Assembly: GCA_015179025.1 (NCBI GenBank)
Contig: WHUX01000357.1
Span: 1 to 38,458, forward strand
DNA length: 38,458 bases
Reading direction: 5' to 3'
Source: Terfezia claveryi
Taxonomy: Eukaryota > Ascomycota > Pezizomycetes > Pezizales > Pezizaceae
The notes under the pieces were generated by a model. It saw nothing but the letters and a program-made list of their open reading frames with translations, was not told where the DNA came from and made no database searches. Shown in pieces: positions 9,225-19,670 of the stretch (positions are counted from its first letter, which is position 1; each line of letters opens with the position of its first letter). The position numbers and the translations under genes are program-made.

Positions 9225-12200
9225 TCAGACATCTCTTTCATCACGTGGCTTATTGGGGAACTTCTCTCGATACTCTCTGAGCTTCTCTGGGCAGTTATCC
9301 AACTTGTCAAAGGTCTCACAAGTGTCTTCAAACTCTGTATATCCTTCCCAACGCACCCTATACTTGACTATTCCTCTATTCTTGTGGGAGTCCACGATGG
9401 ATTCGACTTCGAAGATATCTGGTTCATCTTCATCCATATCTTGTGGTTCGTTTTATTGTCTGAATGGCTTCAGGAGGGTAACATGAACAACATTGTGCCA
9501 TCATGTGCTTTGCAGAACTTTGAGCCTGTATGCATGTGAACTAATAGCTTCAATAACCTTGTAGGGCCCTATCCACTTGCTGGTAAGGGAACGGTTGTTC
9601 CCAGCTCGTATCCGTAGGTTCTGGCGGTCAACCAATACCCAGTCGTCAATAGCAAACCTGCGTGCCTTCTCGAGGTGTATAGCACTTCTTTTGTGGTTGA
9701 TTTGCTTGAGGGTATCATGAATTTGGTTGTGCACAGTTGTCATTCGGTCTAGCCATTCTTCTGCAGTGGGAGAGGAGAATTCATAGTCATCTGATAGGTG
9801 AATAGTGCGAGGGTCGAAGCTATACAAACTTTGGTAAGGGGAGTACTTATGGGTAGAGTGGGCGGCAGTATTATAGGCAAACTTGGCTAAGGGTAGCCAT
9901 CGTTTCCAACGAGCTTGCCTATCATGACAGTAGATGTAGAGGTACTGCTTAAGTGTTTGGACTGCTCGTTCAGCAAGCCTATCGGTCTGAGGGTGATAGG
10001 CAGTGGAGAGGCGGAGGGTTATGTTGAGCTTTTGGTTAAGCTTCTTGAGGAATCTGGAAGCAAACTATGGACTGCGGTCAGAGGTGATATGTCGGGGGAG
10101 GCCATAGAGTCTCCATATCTCGTTAATATAGGTATCAGCAACATCGAATACTGTCCATGTAGTTTTCGCTGGAATATAGTGTTGTACTTTCATAAACCGG
10201 TCTGTGATAACGAGTATTGCATTAAAACCTTCTGACTCTGGTAGCTCACCAACAAAGTCTATAGCTATTTCCTTAAACAGTCGTTCTCCAGTCGGCATTA
10301 GTACCAACTTTATTTGCCTACTATGCCTATCTGCCTTTGCTTTCTGACACTTAGTACATCCTGCCACATAGTTTGCTATATCTTCCTGCTACTTATCCCA
10401 CGTAAAATTCCTTGACACTAGCTCTTGAGTACGATGTCTTCCCCAATATCCTGCCACTTGACTATCATGGTGCTGTCTTAGCACTTCCAACTTAAACTCA
10501 GAGGGTACTACCCATAGTCCATCCTTCTTCTGCCATCTGGCCATATCTATTCCTTCCACTTCAACATCTTCGGCTTCCTCTTCATCCTTTTCCTCAAGTA
10601 CCATTAGCTGTCCATCTTTAAAAAATCTAGCATCCATGCCTGATTTCTCTTCTCCTGAACGTCTAGACAGGCCATCAGGCTTACCCATCTTCGAACCGGG
10701 TCTGTAGTGAATATTGTAGATGAACTCGAACATGCGGAGGTACTAGGTGGCTTGACGGGAGTTGAGTTTCTGCTTGGTGTTAAAATATTATAACCCTTGG
10801 TGGTCTGTATAGACGTTTACTGGAACACCAACCACCCAATCTCGCCACTTCCAGAAGCAATCCACGATTGCAAACAACTCTTTATCATGGATAGGCCAGT
10901 TGTGTTAAGCTGCGGAGAGGGTTTTGGCATAGTATTCAACGGGATGAAGCTGCTTTCTTCTTATAACAACATGGTATTGAGAGAGGATACTAGCAATAGG
11001 TTGATTACTAGCATCAGTTTCTATGATTGTTTCGAGTTGTCTGTCAAACTGTGTGAGGATAAGGGCAGTGAGGAATCGTTCTCGGAGGTCATTAAAGGCT
11101 TGCTGTTGTTCGTGTCCCCAACTAAAAGGAATATCCTTTGTTAAGTCAATTAAGGGGCATGCCTTTGTACTATAGTTGACAATAAATCGACGGTAGTAGT
11201 TAGCGAAGCCTAGGAATGCTTAAACCTCTTTCTTCTTAGTAGGAATAGGCCACTTAGAGATAGTTTCAAGCTTGGAGGGATCCATTTGGACATGTTGACC
11301 ATTGAAAATATGACCAAGAAATAAGGTCTCTTGGACATGGAACTCAGACTTCATAAGGTTAACAGCTAACCAATGTTGGATGCATTGCTGAAGAACTTTT
11401 TTGACTATTTGTTGATGTTCTTCCTCTGTCTCACCTCCGTAGATGAGTATGTCATCCAAGTACCAGATACATCCTTCCATATCCTTGAAGATCATATCTA
11501 TAATCTCTTGAAAGGTAGTGGGGGCATTGGTCAACCCAAATGGCATCACGGTATACTCAAACAGTCCTTTCTTTGTCCTAAACGCTGTCTTCCATTCGTC
11601 CCCTGATGCAATCCTGATAAGGTTATACCCATTCTTAAGGTCAAATCGGGTAAACCATTTACCTCCACGAGTTCTATCAAGCAACTCTGAGATAAGAGGA
11701 AGTGGGTATTTGTTTGGTACTATGAGATGGTTAAGGGCTCAGTAATCGACACATAGTTTTAAGGATCCATCTTTCTTTCGAACAAATAGGATAGGAGCAC
11801 CAGCGGAGGAGCGTGATCGTTGGACTTTAGTAGTAGGAAGGTTCTCATCAAGGTACTTTTGGAGTTCTTCATCTTCTTCCTATGTGGTCTTGTAGATAGA
11901 CCCGAATGGTATCTTTGCAGTTGGGTCTTGGAGAGGGATTTCGTGGTCCTATGGCTTGTGTTCAGGAAGTTAAGCTGCCTGTTCTGTGGTAAAGCAATAT
12001 GTGTAACGAGAGTATCGTTCGCGTGCGTCAATAATAAGTACAATCTCGCCATCCTCTAGTGGCTCTTCAACTTCAAGAACAGAAATAGTAGGAATCCATC
12101 TAACAGAACATGGAATAATCAAACCTGTAGAGACCTGTCTCAGGCACCTGTCCTGAGTATCCACCGAAAATCCATTTTCTTCCAGCCAAGACAAACCCAA

Positions 12201-12545
12201 AATAACATCCTTCTTCCCAATATCTAAAACTTCGGTATCCATCTTGAACTTACCCAAAAAACCAGAAGAGGAATCTAATATATCAAACCTAGTATTAACC
12301 ACATATTTTCCTCCAGAAATTCGAGATCCATCTCCTTGCCTAACCCTAACTTTCTTAGCTCTTTTCCAAATTCCCAACTTAACTGCCAATGTTTTCCTAA
12401 TGACTGGAGCACTAGCTCCACAATCTACCACTGCTTCAACTTCTTCCCCAGCGATGAGAATTCGGACCGTCAGGAGAGGAGAATGTCTGGGAGTACGTCC
12501 AATGGTAGGTGAGGTACTCCTTACTCGTTTCCTGATTTTTCCTCC
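9225..12545 (-). pseudogene. Chromovirus pol (protease, RT, RNase H, integrase, chromodomain), nonsense-riddled
   Basis: All recognisable blocks lie in one reading frame over about 1,100 codons, so there are stops but no net frameshift. Protease: VDCGASAPVI at about 12431. Reverse transcriptase: about 11830-11220, with FDLKNGYNLIRI and intact YLDD at 11451-11462. RNase H: about 11150-10690, ending HYRPGSKMGKPDGLSRR. The integrase zinc region ends CTKCQKAKAD (about 10340). The core has IDFVG (about 10265), TSDRSP (about 10072, usually SDRGP) and E at 9969-9971 (RLAERAVQ). Chromodomain: 9437-9225 (FEVESIVDS, YRVRWEGY), with TCET where TWEP is usual. Stops such as those near 11986, 11951, 11739 and 11221 fit single C-to-T or G-to-A changes. 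The pol frame is offset from gag, as usual for programmed frameshifting. Confidence 0.94.
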
Positions 12546-12574
12546 TCAGAGCCAAGCTCTATAATTCGAAGTTG

Positions 12575-14236
12575 TCATTTATCGGTTTGTGCCTTCTTGT
12601 TGGTAGATACTAGTGCCTGGCTAGTACTGGTGGTATTTTTTGCCTTAGTAGTGGGTTCAGTAGCGACTTTTCCATGCCTACACTCAGCCGCTTGATGGCC
12701 AGTATATCCACAGGACAAGCATCTTCCTTCTCGCATTCTTATATCTCGTATTGCTTCAGGGATTTGTATATCCCTTGTTCTTGTTCTGGTGGTAGAAGGT
12801 ACTCCACTTCAAGTTTGTATCCATTCCTCGAATGTACGCTTCTTTGATACTAGTTGGGTTGGAGGAGGATTGCAGTTGCGGCTTTGAAATTCAGTACTAA
12901 TGACATCCATCTCAATGAGTTTTTGTCTCCAGAGAGTAGGTTGTTGTCAGAGCTGCTTATAGTGAACCATGGATATACGGAGGTTATGAGGAAGGTTAGA
13001 GATGATTATATTGATTATCTGGGCGTCAGGGATCTTAGTATAGGTATTGAGTCGGTCGATTTCTGTGAGATAATCAATGATAGATCTTGTCTTTTTTAGC
13101 TGCGTTATTTCTTGATATGATCGGTCTCCCTAATAATGATCCCCATAGTACAACTTCATTGCCCTTTTTACCTCATCCTATGTAGTGTAACTTATTCTAT
13201 TAGCCTTCCACCAATCCAATGCTTTCCCTTCCAAACATAAACCAACATAAGCGAGCTTCTGACTTTCATTTTGGGTAAGGGTGATAAGAAAATAATCATC
13301 CATCTGAAGGATCTAGCCTTCTAATTGTATTCGTTTACCCTTAAACTTCGTAGGAGGAGGTGCCTTTCCTGCAACTTGTGCTAGTGGCATTAGGGGTGAT
13401 TGTAGTGGGGTAGGATCTCATAGTGGTCCTACTGGTGGAACTTTCGGTGGTCATAGTGGGGGGTTCCCTGCTGCTTGTTCTAACCGTTCTGTAAGGCCAT
13501 TGTGTGGTGGGATGGGTCGTGGTGCTAGTACCCGTTCTTGTAGCTGAGTAAGCCGATTCTCCATTTCATTGAACTGGTTTTCTATTGTTCCAAATCGTCG
13601 ATCGTAGAGGAGATAGTGTTGTTCGGCTTGATTTCTTAGCCATCCGATATTGTGGTGGACAATTTTGAATTCATCAGCTTGAGTATTTTGTCCTTTAAGG
13701 ATTAAATCCTATATTTGAGTGAGTGCAGCACTAGTATCACTTGACAACTTAGCTTATCCAGCAGTAGTAGCATTGGCTGTGTTCTGGACATTGGCTGCTG
13801 TTCGCTGAATCAAGGCAGAATTGGATTGTTGTGCTGCCTGAAGCTTGCGGACTTCTCGTAAGGCTGCTTCTTTCTCTTCCTCTAGCTGTTTGAGGAGCTT
13901 CATGGTTGTGGAGGAGTCTGGTGCTAGTGTTCGGCGATGAAACACTAGTTGCTTACCTTTTTATAATAGTCCTGGCTGTGTGGAACTTGAAAATAGTGGT
14001 GGTGGCACTGATGGTGCAACTGATCAAATAATGGGCTCTTCTGACGAAGTAGACATAGATACTGGTGGTTCAATCTGACGAGGTCCCCATGCACCTTATA
14101 ATGGAGGCGGGCTTTGTATAGATGAATACTAGCATTGAATAAATTCCTCAGCTTGCTGCTGAGCTCGAGCAATACTATTGTTATCATCATCAGCCATATG
14201 GTCATCAGACCCAGTACCAAGTAGTCCTCTAAGCAT
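12575..14236 (-). pseudogene. Chromovirus gag
   Basis: Capsid/nucleocapsid precursor. From an ATG at 14236 the frame runs through an acidic, Gln-rich N-terminus and a coiled-coil-like segment (about 13900-13550; LLKQLEEEKEAALREVRKLQ). It continues through a Retrotrans_gag domain (about 13330-12950; LCLEGKALDWWKANRI and YLTEIDRLN are typical) to a CCHC zinc knuckle at 12680-12722 (CLSCGYTGHQAAEC, spacing C-x2-C-x4-H-x4-C). In-frame stops (TAG, TGA, TAA) interrupt it at several places, each explained by one transition from Gln, Arg or Trp. The TGA at 12575 may be natural or another mutation. pol starts in a different frame near 12545. Confidence 0.88.
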
Positions 14237-14291
14237 AGATATATCAGTGTTGGTAGTGGTATCTATAAAGTATTATAGACAAGTAGTATAA

Positions 14292-14915
14292 TATTACAGG
14301 TGGGCTATAACTACGAATATACAAGTCGGCAGTGAAGGTATAAAGAGGTTATCGGAAATAAATCACAAGTATAAACGCAGTAACAACTCGAGTGGAAAGC
14401 AGACTCGATAAGAGCAAAGCTATATGAGACTTAGAACACTGCTTGAGTCTTATTGTATTAACTATGTAAAAGCAGTAGCTTATATAGAAGCGTTGATCTG
14501 ATAACTCATTATCAGATCTGACGACACTTCCTTTAACGGCTTAGTAGAACTGACATCAGATAGTTGCCTAGAATAGGAAGACGCTTCCTATTTAGGAACC
14601 CTGCAGTCTGACATACATTGATTAGGTAGCCTGAACTTCAATGCATTGCAGTCAGGCTGTTATACAGAAGATAAACTTGTATACAACGAATAACAACATA
14701 AGAATAACGAATATAAGAACTTAATGGATATCTATAGAAGAGAGTACATGTATAAGAATGCATTCAGAGGTCATATGCTTCCTTACTCCAATACCCGTCC
14801 ATCTCGGATACATTACCCTCATCTGTATAGTTGATCAGGCTATAGCAGTTAGCAGCTATAATTAGGTATTAGGATATTCCCTGTTGAGGGTAGGTCTCTT
14901 ACCTGAGTCGTAACA
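14292..14915 (-). repeat. Chromovirus 5' LTR (right copy)
   Basis: 624 bp, gap-free match to 8310-8933. The element is transcribed leftward, so this is the 5' LTR and should hold the promoter. Its inner end is mutated (TATTAC instead of TGTTAT/TGTTAC on the + strand), a single G-to-A change at the conserved TG. Confidence 0.95.
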
Positions 14916-14920
14916 GGTAT
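14916..14920. repeat. Target-site duplication GGTAT (right)
   Basis: Exact partner of 8305-8309, directly after the LTR terminal TAACA. Confidence 0.9.
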
Positions 14921-15049
14921 AGGCTATAGACTTCCAATACCCCCCTTCAGTATATATAGGAGGAGCAGATATATATGGGTATTAATATTGTTAAAAAATC
15001 TTCAAGAAACCTATAATATATATAGGGAAAATTATAGGGTAAAATAATT

Positions 15050-15612
15050 ATTGAGGAGCCTAATTAACCCTGATGTGTAGGATATAAGGTAGAAGGTGAG
15101 AGTACGTAGGGTATAGAGGATATAGGAGTTGGGCAAGTAGATAGGTAAAGAGGCTGTAGAAGATATAAAAGGTTAAAGATAATCAAAATTCTAAAAAACT
15201 GGCTGATATAGTCCGAAAGAATAAAATAGTTAAATTATGCATAATAGATGCTGAACAATAATGACTTTCTATATAGCCCTATACCTATATATTACATCCT
15301 AATATAAATATAGATACTAAGTTAAGGTGCTGGCACTATATAGGCTTATTAATTCATAATATCTATGGGTAACGGGGTTACACTAAGAGGGAGGAGGCAA
15401 TTACATCCATTTCGAAGTAGATTGGTGTATATAATGCCTTCATATGAATTATCTAACTAGCTAGTATATACATATTATAGAGCATATTCAAGTATGTCAG
15501 GAAACAATTTACCTGGTCTGTAGAGGAAGTCTAGCCATTGTAGTATCTCAGGATATGTGTCATGGTCGTAGTAGTTGACATGAATTACTATACTATCACA
15601 GATCAGTACTAG
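15050..15612. repeat. Right arm of the long inverted repeat
   Basis: Reverse-complement partner of 7245-7770. It contains the TAAGTTAAGGTGCTGGCACTATATAGG region matching the complement of about 7510-7550 and ends GATCAGTACTAG at 15612. With the chromovirus removed, the two arms would be about 665 bp apart, like a foldback or long-TIR element of about 1.8 kb. Confidence 0.75.
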
Positions 15613-16367
15613 GTCAAAAATGGTAGTACCTATACTAAACACTAAACTATTTCTTATCTAAAGACAATAGTACTACCCTTGCAAGTCTAATAGTATATAG
15701 CCACTATCTAGTACAGATACCTAAAATACCTTTTATAGGCCTCTCCTGTAATATAAATATATAATACACCTAACCATTAGGGTGACAATCCAACTCTAGC
15801 TATTTGTACAACTATGGAAACAAATATACTCTACAATATGGTTACCCTCACACTTCACCTAAATAAACACAAGCCTCAATACCCTGCCTTTCTAATATAT
15901 ACTCTCCAGAATACCTAATGAACCCCTCTTTATTCTTCTATCCTTTGCTACATACCAAATACCATACTAATATACCATTAGCTCTTAGAGCATCTCAACT
16001 ATGCATCTAGTTACTCATGTTAGATAGATATATAAGAGAATAGTTTTATAATGAGTAAAATGCAGGCTGATATGTAGGAGCACTAACCTCTACAAAATAA
16101 CTAATATCAAGGTTTTGCATAGAATCTACTAAATCCTCCCTATGTATCTCTTCCTCAACCTTCGTATCAACTCCTACTTTAAACTACACTTCCACCCTAT
16201 TTGCCCTGTCCTCTAAGTCATTCTCAACTACTCTAGAGAGATTACTACCTTCAATACCTCCTCCTTTAGGCTTAAGTAGTTATTTGAATTAAAAAGGATA
16301 AGTAGGCTTTCTCCTAATCCTTTTTGACCCCTATACGGCAGTCTTCACAATAGACTATACTTTAATA
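15613..16367. other. AT-rich relic without a supportable gene
   Basis: Stop-filled on both strands, with low-complexity pyrimidine-rich patches. The - strand here could be the degenerate continuation of the basic tail described at 16368-16800, but I cannot follow a frame. Confidence 0.4.
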
Positions 16368-16800
16368 ATCTCTATATATTCCACTTGCTATACTGGTATC
16401 TTAACTTCCTAATACTACTGAAGATCCATCTTCTACACTTATTAACAGCATTTCTAATAACCTTTTCTTCCTCTGCAATCCACTTCTTTTCAATTGCTCC
16501 CTGCTGCCTTCTAGCCTTGGCTGCTACTACTTCTTCATTCTTCTTAAGCTCATTATTAACATACTTATAGGTTAGAACTTAAGCTTTACTAATATACTTT
16601 GTGCTTTTCTTCTCTTTCCACACTTTCCCATCCCTCAGCTTTTTAAAGGTATATATATGAGAAGCAATATCTTGATATTTAGTAACCTTTTCTATCGCAA
16701 GATCAATATAGTCATGAATGAGAGTCTTTTGAATAGGCTTAAGATTATTATGAATTATAAATTCAACCTTTTGGGAGAGCTGGCATAGTAGTACTGTAAG
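16368..16800 (-). pseudogene. Basic, coiled-coil C-terminal tail of a pogo-like transposase (fragment)
   Basis: Read on the - strand from about 16790, one frame continues for about 140 codons with a single internal TAA. It includes NLKPIQKTLIHDYIDLAIEK, FKKLRDGKVWKEKKSTKY and a highly charged helical stretch, NEEVVAAKARRQQGAIEKKW. Fungal pogo/Tigger transposases commonly end in such a Lys/Arg/Glu-rich coiled coil after the DDE_1 domain. It has the same orientation as the DDE_1 fragment at 17420-18170, so it is plausibly the tail of that copy. The assignment rests on composition and context, not on a firm motif. Confidence 0.5.
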
Positions 16801-16919
16801 GAAGTAGCTTACTCATACCCTATGACTAACCCTCTCCCTCATAAATGTATTTCTTATTTATTATCTTACTCAGCAAGCATCTCAAAATACACAACATTCT
16901 GTGTGCTATCTGCCTTGCT

Positions 16920-16966
16920 AATATTTCACATACTTTCACATACTTTCACATATTATCACATACTTT
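16920..16966. repeat. Short tandem repeat CACATACTTT, four to five units
   Basis: CACATACTTT-like decamers repeat in a row (one unit reads CACATATTAT). Microsatellite-like and non-coding. Confidence 0.7.
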
Positions 16967-17115
16967 CATATATATAAGTCAAAAGTTAAGACTTAACCTA
17001 TTTTGTACTAGATCGTATGTAGAAGTACTCTCTAGAAGATCAGATGATGTTGATCTCAATCACATATAAGGGTCAGATGATAGTGCACTGCCTCAGTACT
17101 GCTCCAGCACTACCC

Positions 17116-17414
17116 TGTTGGAAATATATATAGTCCCCTGAATTTCACTTTAGTTAGACAGATAGTTAGAACTCAGAACATAGTTAGAGTACAATTAATA
17201 TAAAAGTTCCACTAGTTAATTCTCTAAGTGCCTTTTGCACTCCTATACTACTTTACCTATTACAGTAATCTTATGCTACTGGTAATAACTTTAATAGTGA
17301 GACTGAACAATACACTATTAGTAATCTACTTTATAGTATACATTACTAGCCTGAGATTATTTGATTAGATTGGATCCTTATCTAATCTAATCTAATTGTC
17401 CAGTCCCCCTAACA
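17116..17414 (+). repeat. Candidate solo LTR (Copia-like termini)
   Basis: Starts TGTTGGAAATATATATAG and ends CCCCCTAACA, so the ends are a short inverted repeat (TGTTGG/TGTTAG) of the kind seen in Copia LTRs. At 299 bp it is a normal solo-LTR size. It lies between the two fragments of the second pogo-like transposase. I could not find a matching 5-bp duplication (TACCC before, ACACT after), so the call stays tentative. Confidence 0.4.
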
Positions 17415-17419
17415 ACACT

Positions 17420-18170
17420 TTATATGTATAGAAGTATTTAAAACAGTACTAGTAGTACAAGTAGCTAAGACATTGGTATGTAGAGGCATTGATAGGGGAT
17501 GAAAGACGCAATTAATAGGCTAGTAGTAGGCTGTCCTTTATGTACTATAGATAATCTCCTTTGTAAATACTTGCTCTTATATTTGCTAGATAATATTAAG
17601 GAACTCAACCTTTAATATACCTAATATAGGATTGTTATATAGGTATATACTGAGGTTGCATTCATAGGTTGTTTGCAGGAAAGAAAAACAACCTATATTT
17701 AAAGGTGAAAGAAGATATATAAACTTAGAAGAAAAACAAATTAGGTAGATATTGTGGTTAAGAGCATATTTGACCACTCGCTATGCAACATGAGAGGAAT
17801 GGCTATCTATAATAAGACATCATAGATTTCCTCTATCCTTTCATGTATATTGCTCAAAATGCTACTTTGTATATTATAATCTAAGCTCATCATCTATATA
17901 TCTATTTTGTGAGACTATAAATATTGCTTCATATTCTACACCTCTCTTTTAATAATATAATTCCCAATTAGTCTTTCCCTGCCATATAATGAATAAAGGA
18001 ATAACCACCTGTATTATACTAACTGTCTACAAAATATTGTAAAACTCATGAGACCCATTTATTATAGTATTACTTCTATGCCCTACTCATACAATTGCAA
18101 TAATTCTTCTACTATTTCTTCCCATAGTTATTCTCTTCTTATCATAATTCCAAATATTTTCCAGAGCTAG
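17420..18170 (-). pseudogene. Second pogo/Tigger-like transposase copy (DDE_1 part), heavily RIP-mutated
   Basis: Homologous to 4967-5440 over about 475 bp (17697-18170) and extending beyond the Copia breakpoint of that copy. It shows the missing family motifs: after FIYLL it continues SPLNIGCF, the counterpart of HLLQPLDVGVF, then KVEFLNII and EQVFTKE. Differences from copy 1 are mostly C-to-T and G-to-A. The first catalytic Asp is present (IWNYDKKR), though the next Glu and Gly are Lys and Arg. The second Asp is in LIIDSHSSHV. A TGA just before that motif occupies the same place as in copy 1. The 5' part is lost: homology ends at GAGCTA near 18169. At least six stops interrupt the frame. 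Confidence 0.85.
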
Positions 18171-18720
18171 TGTATGCTATGGGGTGAGTCGGTCCGAGTT
18201 TCTCACCCTGACAACTCATTCAGCTATCGACTCGCCTCAGTCTCTGCCTACTATAACTCACCTTGGACCACTCCACCGATTAATCGCTGATCTACAGATT
18301 ACTCACTAAGATTTAAGGCTAGCCTGTTTTATACTAGTGCCTCTGCCTCAGGCGCGGTATATGACATGGTGCCTTGCACGCACGTGACTGACTTCGTCTG
18401 GAGACCTTAGGTTTCTATAAAGAGAAGTGAAGAGAAGTGTCTTTAATCTCACTACAACTGAGGCCAGCACATAGAATGAAGTGAACCAATGATCCAGGAC
18501 GCATGCACGCATAAGTATAATAAATATCTATAGTATTTCTAAATGTTTATGTACATGGGAGCTAATGCCACAAGAGACAGAAATATAATTAAACAGACCT
18601 GTCCAACCTTGCCATGTGCCTAGTGAACTCAAGGCCAAGAGCCTGGCCCCTATGTTGGTCTGCAAATGAAAGTGGTGGGAGTACAGCTTAGACTAGGCTG
18701 ATACAGAGATATGGTAAAGG
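18171..18720. other. Unassigned stretch, junction with the second pogo copy
   Basis: Homology to the pogo transposase stops abruptly at 18170 and a less AT-rich sequence begins TGTATGCTATGGGG. That could be the TG end of an LTR, but I found no matching CA end or duplicated target. No coding frame is supportable. Confidence 0.35.
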
Positions 18721-18860
18721 GGATGGCAGAGGCATGGCAAGCTGGATGGCGGAGGCAGGCATGGCAAGCTGGACGACGGAGGCATGGCAAGCTAGATGGC
18801 GGAGGTAGGGCAAGCTGGACGATGGAGGTAAGGCAAGCTGGACGATAGAGGGATGGCAAC
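18721..18860. repeat. Minisatellite, about six units of 23 bp
   Basis: Units of the type GGATGGCGGAGG-CATGGCAAGCT repeat about six times (one unit 27 bp). G-rich on the + strand. The 70-residue - strand open frame over it is only the repeat read as Ala/Cys/His/Arg-rich protein and is not a gene. Confidence 0.85.
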
Positions 18861-18935
18861 ATCAGGAAGAAAAATATGGCGTCCTGACGCCTTGCAGAGA
18901 CGTCCTAACGCCCTTCCTCATTTCATTGCCTGTAT

Positions 18936-19451
18936 TGCCTGCCAGGGCGCCCTATAGGTACCCTTCTGACCTCGTGCCTCCCCAGACACCCTCTATATAC
19001 CTCTTCGACCTGGTGCCTCCCAGGGCACCCTGCACGTCCTCCTCTTGTTGCCTCCCAGGGCATCCTGTACGTACCTTCCGACCTCTTGCCTCCCACGGCA
19101 CCCTGCAGGTACCTCTTCGAACTAGTGCCTCCCAGGGCACCCTGTACGTCCTCCTTTTGTTGCCTCCCAAGGCACCCTGAATGGTTCTTCCGACCTCTTG
19201 CCTCTCATGGCACCCTGCAGGTACCTCTTCGAACTGGTGCCTCCCAGGGCACCCTGTACGTCCTCCTTTTGTTGCCTCCCAGGGCACCCTGAATGGTACT
19301 TCCGACCTCTTGCCTCTCATGGCACCCTGTATGAAACTTACCGATGTCTTGGCTCCCACCGCAGCCTGTAGGTACCTCGCCTCCCAGAGCACCCTGGACG
19401 TACTCCGACCTCTTACCTTTGAGAGGACCCTGTGCATACCTCTTCGACTTT
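18936..19451. repeat. GC-rich minisatellite, about 14 units of 35-39 bp with three-unit higher order
   Basis: Each unit begins TGCCTCCCAGGGCACCCTG or a close variant. The following spacer alternates between three types (ending CTTCGAACTGG, CCTTTTGT and CCGACCTCT), with unit lengths of about 39, 35 and 38. The array therefore has a higher-order period of about 112 bp, repeated at least three times. The core contains the inverted repeat CAGGG-CA-CCCTG. Units have few stops in any frame, which creates long overlapping open frames on both strands (for example 200 codons on the - strand, 19554-18952) that I read as artefacts. The array lies next to the 3' end of the Plavaka gene. Confidence 0.85.
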
Positions 19452-19670
19452 GTACGATCACCTTTTGTTCTGGCTTTTCCACACACCCCCGTATTTCCCA
19501 CCTTCTTGCTTGGTTCCAGGCACCACGCGTCCCCTCGTAACCATCTGTATACAATACTGCATGACTTCCACACCAGAAAAGCCCGCAATTGGACCTCTAC
19601 ACTTCTCACTTCTAGCTTGCCATTTAACTCAAGGTATCAAAAGCTTGTTAATCTACTTACAAGCACCATC
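19452..19670. other. Sequence between minisatellite and Plavaka stop
   Basis: No gene seen. It lies 3' of the Plavaka coding region (which reads leftward) and may be its untranslated or subterminal sequence. No terminal inverted repeat was identified. Confidence 0.35.

Larger units (their letters stand above)
8310..14915 (-). mobile_element. Ty3/Gypsy chromovirus, full length, RIP-inactivated
   Basis: A complete element on the - strand: two 624-bp LTRs (8310-8933 and 14292-14915), perfect 5-bp target duplications, gag with a zinc knuckle, and pol in the order protease, reverse transcriptase, RNase H, integrase, chromodomain. That order and the chromodomain place it among chromoviruses (Metaviridae). 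By hand alignment the LTRs differ at about 45 positions, about 42 of them transitions. A purine-rich tract lies next to the 3' LTR (complement of 8934-8947). I found no clear tRNA-like primer-binding site beside 14292. The right flank sequence continues unbroken from the left flank after removing one GGTAT. Confidence 0.95.

Noticed and set aside
16845..17069. + strand hydrophobic 74-codon frame
   Set aside because: AT-rich chance frame over a CACATACTTT repeat with no conserved feature.
18171..18720. Solo LTR starting TGTATGCTATGGGG
   Set aside because: Abrupt junction noted, but no CA end or duplicated GCTAG/AGCTA target was found, so it is left unassigned.
18952..19554. 200-codon open frame on the - strand with repeated VPWEA/GALGG motifs
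   Set aside because: It is the minisatellite read in one frame; other frames and the + strand are equally open, so there is no evidence for a protein.
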